Source: Eggerthellales bacterium (GTDB taxonomy: Bacteria; Actinomycetota; Coriobacteriia; Coriobacteriales; Eggerthellaceae). Taken from it: a stretch of 64,000 nucleotides of DNA. Where the stretch lies: contig JAQXTF010000067.1 of assembly GCA_029219345.1 (NCBI GenBank), positions 1 to 64,000 of the forward strand. The letters are read 5' to 3'. The notes under the pieces were generated by a model. It did no database searches and was not told where the DNA came from. It saw only the letters and a program-made list of their open reading frames with translations. Below are positions 49,897 to 58,343 of the stretch, piece after piece. The position numbers and the translations under genes are program-made. Position 1 is the first letter of the stretch. Each line of letters starts with the position of its first letter.

Positions 49897-51180
49897 ATGA
49901 CTATTAAAATTGGTTTGGTGGGCACTGGTACTGTTGGTGGCGGCTGCCTGGATATTCTGGCCAACCACAAAGAAGACTTCAAGCGCATTTATGGCCTTGA
50001 CCTGGAGTTGGTTCGTGTGTGCTCCTTGGATGTGGAAGCAGCTAAGGCATACGGCGTAGAGGATATCTTCACTACCGACTTCCATGACGTGGTCAACGAC
50101 CCCGAAGTGGACATGGTCATTGAGCTCATCGGCGGCACCACGTTTGCTCGCACTCTGGTAACCGAAGCCCTGAAGGCTGGCAAGCACGTGGTTACTGCCA
50201 ACAAGGCTCTTATGGCCACTTATGGCGAAGAGGTTATGGGCCTGGCTGCCGAAAAGGGCCTGGAAATTGCCTTCGAAGCCAGCGTTGGCGGCGGCATTCC
50301 CATCATCGACCCCTTGAAGCACTCCCTGACCGCCAATGGCATCTCTTCTGTCATGGGCATTGTGAACGGTACCACCAACTACATGCTTACCCGCATGGCT
50401 CAGGAAGGCCTGGCTTACGAAGACGTGCTGGCTCAGGCACAGGCTCTGGGCTACGCCGAGGCTGACCCCACTGCCGACGTGGACGGCCTGGACGCTGCCG
50501 CAAAGATTGCCATTCTGGCTTCCATCGCCTTCCATTCCCGCGTGACCATCAACGACGTTCATACCGAGGGCATTCGCAACATCAAGCCCATGGACCTGGA
50601 TGCCGCCGCCGAAATGGGTTATGCCGTGAAGCTGCTGGCCATCGCCGACCGCACTGACCAGGGCATTTCCGTTCGCGTTCATCCCGCTATGCTGCCCTTG
50701 AGCCATCAGCTGTCCAACGTTAACGGCGTGTTCAATGCCATTTACGTGACTGGCGATTTTGTGGGCGAGACCATGTTCTTCGGCGAAGGCGCCGGTGCCG
50801 GCGCTGCTGCAAGCGCCGTTATGGGCGACGTCATTGAGGTGGCTCGCCACATTCAGATGGGCTGCGGTCCCATTGTTGGCTGCACCTGCGTTGACAAGCT
50901 GCCCATCGTTCCTGTGGAAGACCTGGAATGCCGCTATTACATTCGTTTCACCGTTGCTGACCGCCCAGGCGTTATGGCTGCTATGGCTGGCGTTTTCGCT
51001 CAGCATGGCGTAAGCCTGTACAGCGTTTCCCAGCGCGGCTCCGATGATGCTGGCGAAGTTTCTCTGTCTTTCGTGACCCACACCGTGGCCGAAAAGGACG
51101 TTCGCGCCGCTCTGGCAGAAATTGCCCAGCTGGAAGACGTGCAGCTGGACGATCCTTCCGTTATTAGGGTTGTCAAGTAA
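49897..51180 (+). CDS. hom: Homoserine dehydrogenase
   Basis: Reduces aspartate semialdehyde to homoserine with NAD(P)H, feeding threonine and methionine synthesis. 427 residues. Nucleotide motif GLVGTGTVGGG (6-16), the catalytic domain with SVGGGIPIIDPLK and GIVNGTTNYMLT, YAEADPTADVDGLDAA, and a C-terminal ACT domain (RPGVMAAMAGVFAQHGVSLYS) for allosteric feedback. ATG 49897 follows AAAGGA; the frame is open 27 codons further upstream through the terminator and is rejected there. A HAD-family gene follows without a gap. Confidence 0.93.
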   Translation: MTIKIGLVGTGTVGGGCLDILANHKEDFKRIYGLDLELVRVCSLDVEAAKAYGVEDIFTTDFHDVVNDPEVDMVIELIGGTTFARTLVTEALKAGKHVVTANKALMATYGEEVMGLAAEKGLEIAFEASVGGGIPIIDPLKHSLTANGISSVMGIVNGTTNYMLTRMAQEGLAYEDVLAQAQALGYAEADPTADVDGLDAAAKIAILASIAFHSRVTINDVHTEGIRNIKPMDLDAAAEMGYAVKLLAIADRTDQGISVRVHPAMLPLSHQLSNVNGVFNAIYVTGDFVGETMFFGEGAGAGAAASAVMGDVIEVARHIQMGCGPIVGCTCVDKLPIVPVEDLECRYYIRFTVADRPGVMAAMAGVFAQHGVSLYSVSQRGSDDAGEVSLSFVTHTVAEKDVRAALAEIAQLEDVQLDDPSVIRVVK

Positions 51181-51201
51181 TTGACGCTGCCAACCAAAAC
51201 A

Positions 51202-51876
51202 ATGAAGCAAGTTCAATTGGGTGCCATCTTTGACTGCGATGGCACCCTTATTGATTCTGTGGGTGGTTGGCGCGAGGTTGACTTGCAATTTGCCGCCATG
51301 TGCAACCATGACCTCACCTTTGAGGAAATGACCCATCTGTCCACCTTGACGCTGCCTGAATGCGCAGCCTACTACCATGACAATTACGGCCTGGGAAAAA
51401 GCGCTGATCACGTTGTGCAAATGGCCGATGAGATTCTGGTCGATTTCTATGGCTCCCAGGTGGAATTGCGCCCAGGCGTGGGCGATTTTCTGGAGGGTCT
51501 GGCCCGCGCTGGCGTGCCCATGACCATGGCCTCGTCAAGCCCCCAGCGCTATTTGCAGCCGGGCCTTTCCCATACGGGCATTGCGGAATATTTTTCGCTG
51601 GTGCTTTCCACCGATGATGTGGGCGCCCCTAAGCGCGAGCCCCTTATCTATCAGCGCTGCGCCCAGCATATGGGTACTTCTGTCGCATCTACCTGGGGTT
51701 TTGAAGATTCCATCTATGCGGTGCGCACCTTGGTGAACGCCGGATTCAAATGCGCGGGCTGCTATGATCGCGACGATTCCGGCACAAAAGAGCAGCTTCA
51801 GCAAGAGGCCAGCCTGTTCATTCCTTCTTTTGAACTCATCACCGCCGAAGAGTTTTTGCAGCGCGCCCGCGGCTAA
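51202..51876 (+). CDS. HAD-superfamily hydrolase (beta-phosphoglucomutase/phosphatase-like)
   Basis: A 224-residue HAD subfamily IA protein: motif I AIFDCDGTLIDSV, motif II TMASSSP, a lysine in the GAPKREP region, and the acidic motif IV region in WGFEDSIYAV. This arrangement is seen in beta-phosphoglucomutases and small sugar phosphatases. The start is uncertain: ATG 51202 has no clear ribosome site, and a TTG at 51181 lies just after the hom stop. Translational coupling to hom is likely. It converges on the Bcr/CflA gene with a 4-nt overlap. Substrate unknown; homoserine phosphate metabolism is possible but unsupported. Confidence 0.75.
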   Translation: MKQVQLGAIFDCDGTLIDSVGGWREVDLQFAAMCNHDLTFEEMTHLSTLTLPECAAYYHDNYGLGKSADHVVQMADEILVDFYGSQVELRPGVGDFLEGLARAGVPMTMASSSPQRYLQPGLSHTGIAEYFSLVLSTDDVGAPKREPLIYQRCAQHMGTSVASTWGFEDSIYAVRTLVNAGFKCAGCYDRDDSGTKEQLQQEASLFIPSFELITAEEFLQRARG

Positions 51877-53060
51877 ATGTGCTTAGCCTTGCGCATGATT
51901 GTCCACAGCACCAGGGCAACGCCCGAAGCCGTTGCCGCCATAACGCCCAAGCCAAAAATGTAGTTGGGCCATGGCAGGGAAATGAGCAGCGAGCCCAGGC
52001 ATCCCATCATGGTGAAGGTGAAATTGATCAGGGAAGACAGCGATCCCGTGTCGCCATCGTGCATATCCAGCGCCAGGTTCACGGCAACGGGGCGGGTTGC
52101 GCCGTTGATGGAAACAATGAGCAAAGTGCAACCCAGAAAAACGAAGGGGCTCAATCCGCCAACGAAAAAGCAGGTCAAACCGCCCAAAGTGGTAAGGATG
52201 TATGAAGCGGTGACCAGGTTTTGTGCGGAAACCTTCTTGAGCACCTTGGGGGCCAAAACGGTGAACACTACGCCCATCAGCGCATTGATTGAGAAGAAGA
52301 TGCTGTAGCCAATTTGTGGCAGCTGGAACAGGTCAATGTAGATGTACGAGGCCGAGGTCACGTAGGCCAAAACGCCCAAAGCGCACAGGCTGGTGGTTAT
52401 AACCATGAGCATGAGGGGGCCGCTTTTCAACATGCTCCCCATGCCCTTGAAAGTAGAAAGGGCGCTGCCGGTAGTGCGGTCTTCAGGGGCCAGCGTCTCG
52501 TTGATGCGCAGGTAGAAGGGCAGGGCGGCCAGGCCGATGATGGCTTGGGCGGTAAAGGTGCCGCGCCAGTCTGCAAACGTCAAAATGGCGGCACCCAAAA
52601 GCGGCGCGACTAGGGGTGCGCAGGTGGTGATGGCCGAAACGGCCAGCAGGGAATTTTGACGGGTTTCGCCATCAAAGCACTCTTTGACCAGGGCCATGGA
52701 AAGCGCCATCAGGCCGCCGCCGCCAAAGCCGGCCAGTACGCGAGCCGCAATGACAACCCATACGCTATTGCCTAAAGCGCAGATGAGGCCGCCAATAATG
52801 TACATGGCCAGGCAGGCGCCCAAGGGTTTTTTGCGACCATGGCGGTCGGAGAAGGGGCCCACCAGCAAAATGCCCACGGCCTGAGAGAAAAAGTAGGCCG
52901 TCAGAATAAGATTCACCGCGGCCGCCGAAACGCCAAAATAGGCAGGCATTTCGGGCAGGGAAGGCAAAAAAATATCGGTCGCGATGGGTCCGCCACTGGA
53001 AATCAGGCCCAAAAAGATAATAAAGGGCACTTTTCCAAGGGTTTGTTTTGTGTTTGTCAT
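51873..53060 (-). CDS. Bcr/CflA-type multidrug MFS exporter
   Basis: Inner-membrane drug:proton antiporter of about 395 residues with 12 membrane segments. Bcr/CflA signatures: ATDIFLPSLPEMPAYFGVS in the first loop, GPFSDRHGRKKPL (motif A) and RVLAGFGGGGLMALSMALVKE (segment 4-5). Typical substrates in the family are bicyclomycin, chloramphenicol and sulfonamides; specificity here is not predictable. ATG 53060 is preferred, although its ribosome site is weak (GAGGC); the frame is open 40 codons further. Divergent from the polysaccharide cluster. Confidence 0.85.
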   Translation of the reverse strand: MTNTKQTLGKVPFIIFLGLISSGGPIATDIFLPSLPEMPAYFGVSAAAVNLILTAYFFSQAVGILLVGPFSDRHGRKKPLGACLAMYIIGGLICALGNSVWVVIAARVLAGFGGGGLMALSMALVKECFDGETRQNSLLAVSAITTCAPLVAPLLGAAILTFADWRGTFTAQAIIGLAALPFYLRINETLAPEDRTTGSALSTFKGMGSMLKSGPLMLMVITTSLCALGVLAYVTSASYIYIDLFQLPQIGYSIFFSINALMGVVFTVLAPKVLKKVSAQNLVTASYILTTLGGLTCFFVGGLSPFVFLGCTLLIVSINGATRPVAVNLALDMHDGDTGSLSSLINFTFTMMGCLGSLLISLPWPNYIFGLGVMAATASGVALVLWTIMRKAKHI

Positions 53061-53205
53061 GCGGGAAGCCTCATGGGGGACAGGGTTTGATTTTTTCGTT
53101 AGCTTAGCCCTCTTTGCCCTGTTTGCTATGACGTTTTGCGAGATAGGGGTACAATATTCGGTTATGTGCAATAAACGCATTTTTGCTGATTGAGGAACCG
53201 CGCCA

Positions 53206-54264
53206 ATGACGTCGAATCTTACAAAAGAACCTATCCGCCTGATTTCGCTGGGCGTGGTGGCTTACAACGAGGAAAAGGCCCTTCCTGCCCTGTTGGAAGA
53301 GATTTGCGCTCAAGATATTGACCACGGCATGGTTGAAGTGGTGCTGGTGAACAGCGATTCTTCTGATGGCACCCGCGCTTGCATGGAGCAGTTTGCCACC
53401 AAGAACGCCCAGATGGGAGCCGCAGAAGGCTTCGGCTTTGCCCGAGTGCAGGTGCTGGATAACCCCAAGCGCATCCAAAGCGCTGGTTGGAACGTCGCCA
53501 TTGAAAACTTCACGGGAGACGCCCTGGTGCGCGTTGATGCCCACGCCTCTATCCCCGCCGATTTCCTCTCCGCCACAGTGGCGGTGCTCAACGAAGGGGA
53601 AGATGTGTGCGGCGGTATGCGTCCCACCATGATTGAGCCTGGCCAGGAAACCCCCTGGCGCCAGGTGCTGTATCTGGCGGAGGAAAGCGCCTTTGGCAGC
53701 AGCGTGGCCGATTATCGCCGCGCTTGCGAGCCCCGCTACGTAAATTCCCTGTTCCACGCCGCTTACAGGCGCGAGGTGCTGGAAAAGGTGGGGCTGTTCA
53801 ACGAGATGCTGTTGCGCACCGAAGACAACGATTTTCACTACCGCATTCGCCAGGCGGGCTATCGGATCAAGCTGGACCCCCGCATCAACTCCAAGCAGTT
53901 CATTCGCAGCTCGCTGGGCCGCATGCTGAAGCAAAAGCACGGCAACGGCTATTGGATTGGCCGCACGGTGTTCGTGCAGCCGGGTTGCTTGCAGGTGTAT
54001 CATTTTGCGCCCTTTGTGCTGGTCATGGGCGCATTGATTATGGCTTTGGTTGGCCTGGGCTTCTCTTGGATGCCCTTCCTGGTGTGCTTGGCGCTGTATG
54101 CTGTGCTGTGCTGCCTGCTCTCGGTGTATGCGGTAAGCCAGTCTGACCAGAAGAACATTTGCATGATCGCATTGCCCCTGGTGTTTGCGGGCATTCACCT
54201 TTCCTACGGTATTGGTACTTTGTCGGGCCTGGTCAAGGGCCTGATTTCGAAAGAAGGGAAGTAA
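53206..54264 (+). CDS. Family 2 glycosyltransferase, ExoA-like
   Basis: Membrane-associated glycosyltransferase of 352 residues. The GT-A domain has VVAYNEEKALPALLEEI, the nucleotide-binding NSDSSDGT, and the metal motif region LVRVDAHA. The acceptor part contains LLRTEDNDFHYRIRQAGYRI (ED motif), and three hydrophobic segments near the C-terminus (about 268-340) anchor it. Similar to succinoglycan glucosyltransferase ExoA. First gene of the polysaccharide cluster; LicD follows after 3 nt. The donor sugar is unknown. Confidence 0.87.
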   Translation: MTSNLTKEPIRLISLGVVAYNEEKALPALLEEICAQDIDHGMVEVVLVNSDSSDGTRACMEQFATKNAQMGAAEGFGFARVQVLDNPKRIQSAGWNVAIENFTGDALVRVDAHASIPADFLSATVAVLNEGEDVCGGMRPTMIEPGQETPWRQVLYLAEESAFGSSVADYRRACEPRYVNSLFHAAYRREVLEKVGLFNEMLLRTEDNDFHYRIRQAGYRIKLDPRINSKQFIRSSLGRMLKQKHGNGYWIGRTVFVQPGCLQVYHFAPFVLVMGALIMALVGLGFSWMPFLVCLALYAVLCCLLSVYAVSQSDQKNICMIALPLVFAGIHLSYGIGTLSGLVKGLISKEGK

Positions 54265-54267
54265 GCT

Positions 54268-55200
54268 ATGAGTGCTCAGGAAGAGCCCATGGTGGAACGT
54301 TGGTCGGGCCATCCGGTGTCTGATTACGGAGCCCCCGAAGGAACGCCGCTGCGTCGCTTGCAGCTGGTGGAATATGATTTGATGTGCCGCATGGATGACC
54401 TGTTCAAGGAACTGGGTCTGCGCTACTACTTGCTGGGCGGTACCCTGCTGGGCGCTGTGCGCCACGGTGGTTTTATTCCTTGGGACGACGACGTTGATGT
54501 GGGCGTTCCCCGTCCCGACTACATGAAGTTCATGGACTATGTGGAAAAGCACCCCGAGGCTCTGCAGCGCGAAGGCGACACCTGCAAGGTGAGCTTCGTA
54601 AGCATCTACAACGACCCCACCTGCCGTCAGGGCATGGGCAAGATTACCACCGACGCCGTGCGCGTGGTGAACCGCTCTTCTGATGAAGTGCGCTATGAAG
54701 ATGCCTGGATTGACCTGATTCCTCTGGATGGTTTTCCGGCTCCCGGTCTGAAGGCAAAGCTGCATAAGCTGCGTCTGACCTGGTGGAAGGGCATGGATGC
54801 CCTGACGGAATTCGATTACGTCATTGACACCAAGCGCGACCGCGGCTTCGCGGGCAACCTGATGGTGAAAACCGTGCGCGGCCTGTCTCACGTGATTCGC
54901 CCCTATGGCGACGACTTCCACAAGGTGCTGTTGAAGTGGGACCAGAAGCTGCGCAGCCTGGAGTACGAAGATTATCCCTACGCCCTGAATATGATGGCAG
55001 CAGTGGGCTTCCGCGAGCTGTTCCCCCGTGATTACTTTGGTAAGGGTCAGCCTATTCCCTTCGATTACGAAGGGCGTACCTTTACGGCTCCCGATGATAT
55101 TGTGGGCGTGCTTACGCAGATCTTTGGACCCAACTACATGGATCCGCCCCCCGATGACCTGCGCAATTGGCATAATACCGAGGTTATTGAGCAGAATTAA
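54268..55200 (+). CDS. LicD-family phosphotransferase
   Basis: A 310-residue protein of the LicD/fukutin-related family (nucleotidyltransferase fold), which transfers phosphocholine, phosphoethanolamine or similar groups from a CDP donor to surface glycans. The core motif is [30 protein letters not shown] with the catalytic Asp cluster, then the PRPDYMKF segment. It sits 3 nt after a glycosyltransferase and in the same cluster as a cytidylyltransferase fusion that could supply a CDP donor (inference). The identity of the transferred group is unknown. Confidence 0.88.
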   Translation: MSAQEEPMVERWSGHPVSDYGAPEGTPLRRLQLVEYDLMCRMDDLFKELGLRYYLLGGTLLGAVRHGGFIPWDDDVDVGVPRPDYMKFMDYVEKHPEALQREGDTCKVSFVSIYNDPTCRQGMGKITTDAVRVVNRSSDEVRYEDAWIDLIPLDGFPAPGLKAKLHKLRLTWWKGMDALTEFDYVIDTKRDRGFAGNLMVKTVRGLSHVIRPYGDDFHKVLLKWDQKLRSLEYEDYPYALNMMAAVGFRELFPRDYFGKGQPIPFDYEGRTFTAPDDIVGVLTQIFGPNYMDPPPDDLRNWHNTEVIEQN

Positions 55201-55314
55201 GAGGCTATTTGGCAGTGAAGAAAGTGTGTGTTTTTACCAGGGCTTGGCCCCAAGGCCGCTGCGGTGAAGTATGCTGCCAATCCTTTATTCTTAGACCAGC
55301 TTAAGGAGTAAACA

Positions 55315-56373
55315 ATGTACGTGCTTGATCCCAATCTTGCATCGCTGGACAGAATTTTTGACCAAAACAAGCGCGAGGGTTACCTGCGCCTTGACCTGAA
55401 CGAAAACCCGGGTGGTTTCTCTCAGGAATTCATTGATAAGGTGCTGTCCCAGGTGAACCCCGAGTTCATCTCCCAGTATCCCGAGACCCTGGAATTCACC
55501 GAGATTTTGGCCGACTACCTGGGCACCGACATTGAGCATCTGTGCCTGGTGAATGGCTCTTCCGAAGGCATTCGTCAGATCATCAAGGCTTACACGCTGC
55601 CTGGTGGCCGCATTGTGGGCGTGACTCCCACCTATGCCATGTTTGAGGTGTACTCCGAGATGTACGGCCGCACTTTTGTGCCCGTGCACTACACTGAAGA
55701 TCTGAAGATGCCCATCGACCGCATCTTGGAGCAGCTCACTCCTGATACGCAGCTGCTCATTCTGTGCCAGCCCAACAACCCCCTGGGCAATGTGTACACC
55801 GAAGAGGAATTCCAGACCATTCTGGATGCTGCTGATGCCAACGAAATTACCGTTTTGGTTGACGAAGCCTACCACTACTTCTATCCTGGCACCTTTATCA
55901 ACGTGGCGCTGAATCGCGAGCATGTGTTTGTGACCAGGACTTTCTCCAAGCTGTTCGGCCTGGCTGGCTGTCGCTTGGGCTATGTTGCCGGTTGGCCCGA
56001 AGGCGTTGCCATGGTGCAGAAACTGTGCACGCCGCACAATGTGAACGCCTTTGCCATGCTGTTTGCCAAGAACATCATCCAGACTCCCGGCATGATTGAG
56101 GAAATGGTTGAGAAGCAGGTGGCTGGCAAGCATCATCTGATGGACATGCTGGAGCAGCACGGCTATGAATACAACGGTAGCGAGGGCAACTTCTTGTTCA
56201 TCAAGCCCAAGACTGATGCAAAAGAGATTGTTGCCCGCATGAAGGCTGAAAAGGGCATCCTGATCAAGAGCTATCCCCAGGTGGGCAAACTGGGCGACTG
56301 CCTGCGCGTTTCCACGGGCGAGGCCGTCTACATGGACCGTTTCATGGAGGCTTTGCTGGAGCTGGAGGCCTAG
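55315..56373 (+). CDS. HisC-like PLP aminotransferase in a polysaccharide cluster
   Basis: A 352-residue fold-type I PLP enzyme close to histidinol-phosphate aminotransferase/CobD: LRLDLNENPGGF near the N-terminus, CQPNNPLGN, VDEAYHYF, the PLP lysine in TRTFSKLFGLAGCRLGY, and a C-terminal CLRVSTGEA. No other histidine genes are near, so a role in making an amino-containing glycan substituent (for example an amino alcohol phosphate for LicD) is more likely than histidine synthesis; this is inference. Start ATG follows AAGGAG; 114 nt separate it from licD. A terminator follows. Confidence 0.82.
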   Translation: MYVLDPNLASLDRIFDQNKREGYLRLDLNENPGGFSQEFIDKVLSQVNPEFISQYPETLEFTEILADYLGTDIEHLCLVNGSSEGIRQIIKAYTLPGGRIVGVTPTYAMFEVYSEMYGRTFVPVHYTEDLKMPIDRILEQLTPDTQLLILCQPNNPLGNVYTEEEFQTILDAADANEITVLVDEAYHYFYPGTFINVALNREHVFVTRTFSKLFGLAGCRLGYVAGWPEGVAMVQKLCTPHNVNAFAMLFAKNIIQTPGMIEEMVEKQVAGKHHLMDMLEQHGYEYNGSEGNFLFIKPKTDAKEIVARMKAEKGILIKSYPQVGKLGDCLRVSTGEAVYMDRFMEALLELEA

Positions 56374-56394
56374 TTTTTCGTGGATTTTTTTGCA

Positions 56395-56418
56395 GCCGCC
56401 CTTCGGGGCGGCTTTTTT
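56395..56418 (+). terminator. Rho-independent terminator after the aminotransferase
   Basis: Perfect 7-bp stem GCCGCCC / GGGCGGC with a TTCG tetraloop, then TTTTTT. Confidence 0.92.
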
Positions 56419-56431
56419 AATGCCCGGAAAC

Positions 56432-56462
56432 GTGACAAAAATGCCCCGGGCGATTTCGTCAC
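56432..56462. repeat. REP-like palindrome, single unit
   Basis: 31-nt unit with GTGAC / GTCAC ends and the core GCCCCGGGC, the same layout as at 45472 and 41106. It is followed by an extra TGTCATTTT that may be a truncated neighbour unit. Confidence 0.7.
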
Positions 56463-56520
56463 ATTTTGTGTCATTTTGTGAAGTAAGCGCAGGTGGAGCA
56501 CGAAGTTTTCGCTCTTGCTT

Positions 56521-56526
56521 TATAAT
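56521..56526 (+). promoter_or_regulatory. -10 hexamer TATAAT before the polymerase gene
   Basis: Exact TATAAT overlapping the in-frame ATG at 56525, implying that transcription starts downstream of that ATG and the true start is later. No convincing -35 was seen. Confidence 0.4.
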
Positions 56527-56566
56527 GATAAATTACGAAAAATATGGGCAAATTCACGGAGGAAGC

Positions 56567-58339
56567 GTGGCATTTACCGCAACAAAACAAAGGACGGCTT
56601 CAGGGCGTGCATACAGCATTGCCTATAGCCTGTTTGCCGCTTTGGCGCCTTTGTCATTGTGCCTGTACGTTACGGGCGACGTTTTCCATGACTCCGCTGT
56701 TTCCTTCATGGGCGTAATGGCCCTATTCGCAGCAAACACCATCTATGCTTTTCTGGGCTTGCGCGATCGTTTGCTTTTTCTGTTCCTGCACATGGGAATT
56801 GCCCTGTTCTTGCTGTCGCGCCCCTTTATTTCCGTGCTGGAAAACGAGCTCTCATGGTGGTATATGTCCAGCTACGAGACGGAAATGTTTGCGGTGACGG
56901 CTCTGTATCTCTCTATGGCATGTCTGCTGGCGGCTACCGCGGCATGTGGCGTTTTGCACAATCACAACCAGCGCCAGCGCCAACGTGCGGCTTCGTGCAT
57001 TGGTCGCAAGTTGATGCTTCCCCAGACCCATAAAGCGCCACTGCGCTCTTTGGGCTTGTCCGAGAAGCTCACTGGTGAAAAGCGCCTGCAATATATTCGC
57101 TGGGCTGCGCTTTTGCTGTATGCGATGTGCCTGCTGGGCAGCTACTATGCCGGTGTTTTGAAGCTGGGTTACATGAGTGGTCGCGCCTACACCGACTTCT
57201 ACCTTATTGATTCTTCCGATTACGTGCCTTGGGTGGTTGACCTTATGGCCGTTATGGAGCCCTTTATGTTGGCGGGCTATCTTGCCACTATGCCTCGCCG
57301 CCGCGGCGCAGTGCTGTGCCTTATAGCTCACGTGGCCACCACGTTGCCCATGCTTATCATTGGCTCCCGTTCCGACTTCGTTATTGCATTCCTGTTTGCG
57401 GCCCTGTATTTCGTGTTCCGCGCCGTAACTGATAAAACCCAGGTGTGGGTGTCAAAGCGCCTGATCATTGCCTGCTGCGTGGCCATTCCCTTTGGCGTTG
57501 TGGCCATGGGCCTTATGGACTACATGCGTGCTGGTTCCACTACCGATTTGGGCTTTGCTGATCTGGTGGTTGATGCCCTCTACAAGCAGGGCGTGAGCTT
57601 CACCATTATGGGTTTGGCCTACGACGTGAACGACCAGGTGCAGAGCCTAGGCTTTAAGTTCTACAGCATGAGCGGCATTATCAGCGCCTTTACCCAGGGC
57701 TTTGTTGGTCAGACTTTCTTCGATTTTCCGCTGCTGCCCACTACCAATAGCTACGAGCTGGCAACCCAGGGTGTGTCCTATTCTCATGCTATGAGCTTCT
57801 TCGCCCATGATAACTATCTGGGCGGCGAAGGCTACGGATCGTCCTACATCTTGGAGCTCTTTGCCGACTTCGGCTATATGGGCATTGCAGTGGGCAGCCT
57901 GATTCTGGGCTTTGGCCTGTTCTTCCTTTCTCATCTTCTGGGCCGCAGCTGGTTTGGCGGCATGTGTTCCTTGGTAGCTGCCACGGGCGTGTTCCATATG
58001 CCGCGCGGCTACTTTGATGAATGGATTTCCTATATTTGGTCCACCCGCTTCTTGCTGGCCGTAGCTGCCCTGGTGGTGGTTTCTGCGGGCTTCTACTTCT
58101 TGGAGAAGCACGTGTTCTCTACAAGGAAGATGTCTTTGGCCGATATTGCGCGTGGTGCGTTGAAGAGCGTGGGCGCCACTATGGTGGAAAAACCGCCTCT
58201 GTTCAGGGATTTTCATGCAGCGAAGCCAGTTGCTGCGCAGTATGTTGGTAAACAAGAGGAGGCGGGCGAGTCCCGTTATCCTTTGAATAAGAAAAATATC
58301 GCAACCGTTTCTTTTGGATGCATAAGAGAGGTAAGGTAA
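56567..58339 (+). CDS. O-antigen polymerase-like (Wzy) membrane protein
   Basis: A very hydrophobic protein of about 590 residues with 10-12 membrane segments, two of them forming YLLAGYLATMPRRR-like and PMLIIGSRSDFVIAFLF regions, and a large soluble loop containing SHAMSFFAHDNYLGGEGYGSSY. This is the pattern of O-antigen/capsule polymerases that join repeat units on the outer face of the membrane. Start GTG 56567 is preferred because GGAGG lies 4 nt before it and because a TATAAT overlaps the earlier ATG at 56525. A long C-terminal cytosolic tail follows the last membrane helix. The Wzz-like gene follows after 4 nt. Confidence 0.75.
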   Translation: MAFTATKQRTASGRAYSIAYSLFAALAPLSLCLYVTGDVFHDSAVSFMGVMALFAANTIYAFLGLRDRLLFLFLHMGIALFLLSRPFISVLENELSWWYMSSYETEMFAVTALYLSMACLLAATAACGVLHNHNQRQRQRAASCIGRKLMLPQTHKAPLRSLGLSEKLTGEKRLQYIRWAALLLYAMCLLGSYYAGVLKLGYMSGRAYTDFYLIDSSDYVPWVVDLMAVMEPFMLAGYLATMPRRRGAVLCLIAHVATTLPMLIIGSRSDFVIAFLFAALYFVFRAVTDKTQVWVSKRLIIACCVAIPFGVVAMGLMDYMRAGSTTDLGFADLVVDALYKQGVSFTIMGLAYDVNDQVQSLGFKFYSMSGIISAFTQGFVGQTFFDFPLLPTTNSYELATQGVSYSHAMSFFAHDNYLGGEGYGSSYILELFADFGYMGIAVGSLILGFGLFFLSHLLGRSWFGGMCSLVAATGVFHMPRGYFDEWISYIWSTRFLLAVAALVVVSAGFYFLEKHVFSTRKMSLADIARGALKSVGATMVEKPPLFRDFHAAKPVAAQYVGKQEEAGESRYPLNKKNIATVSFGCIREVR

Positions 58340-58343
58340 AACC

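Noticed and set aside
53104-55173. 689-codon minus-strand frame across the GT2 and licD genes
   Set aside because: It spans two real plus-strand genes and has no motif; its product is His/Gln/Ala-rich, as antisense frames are.
32364-56462. CRISPR array from the repeated palindromes
   Set aside because: Units are widely spaced, differ in sequence, are not separated by uniform spacers and have no cas genes nearby.
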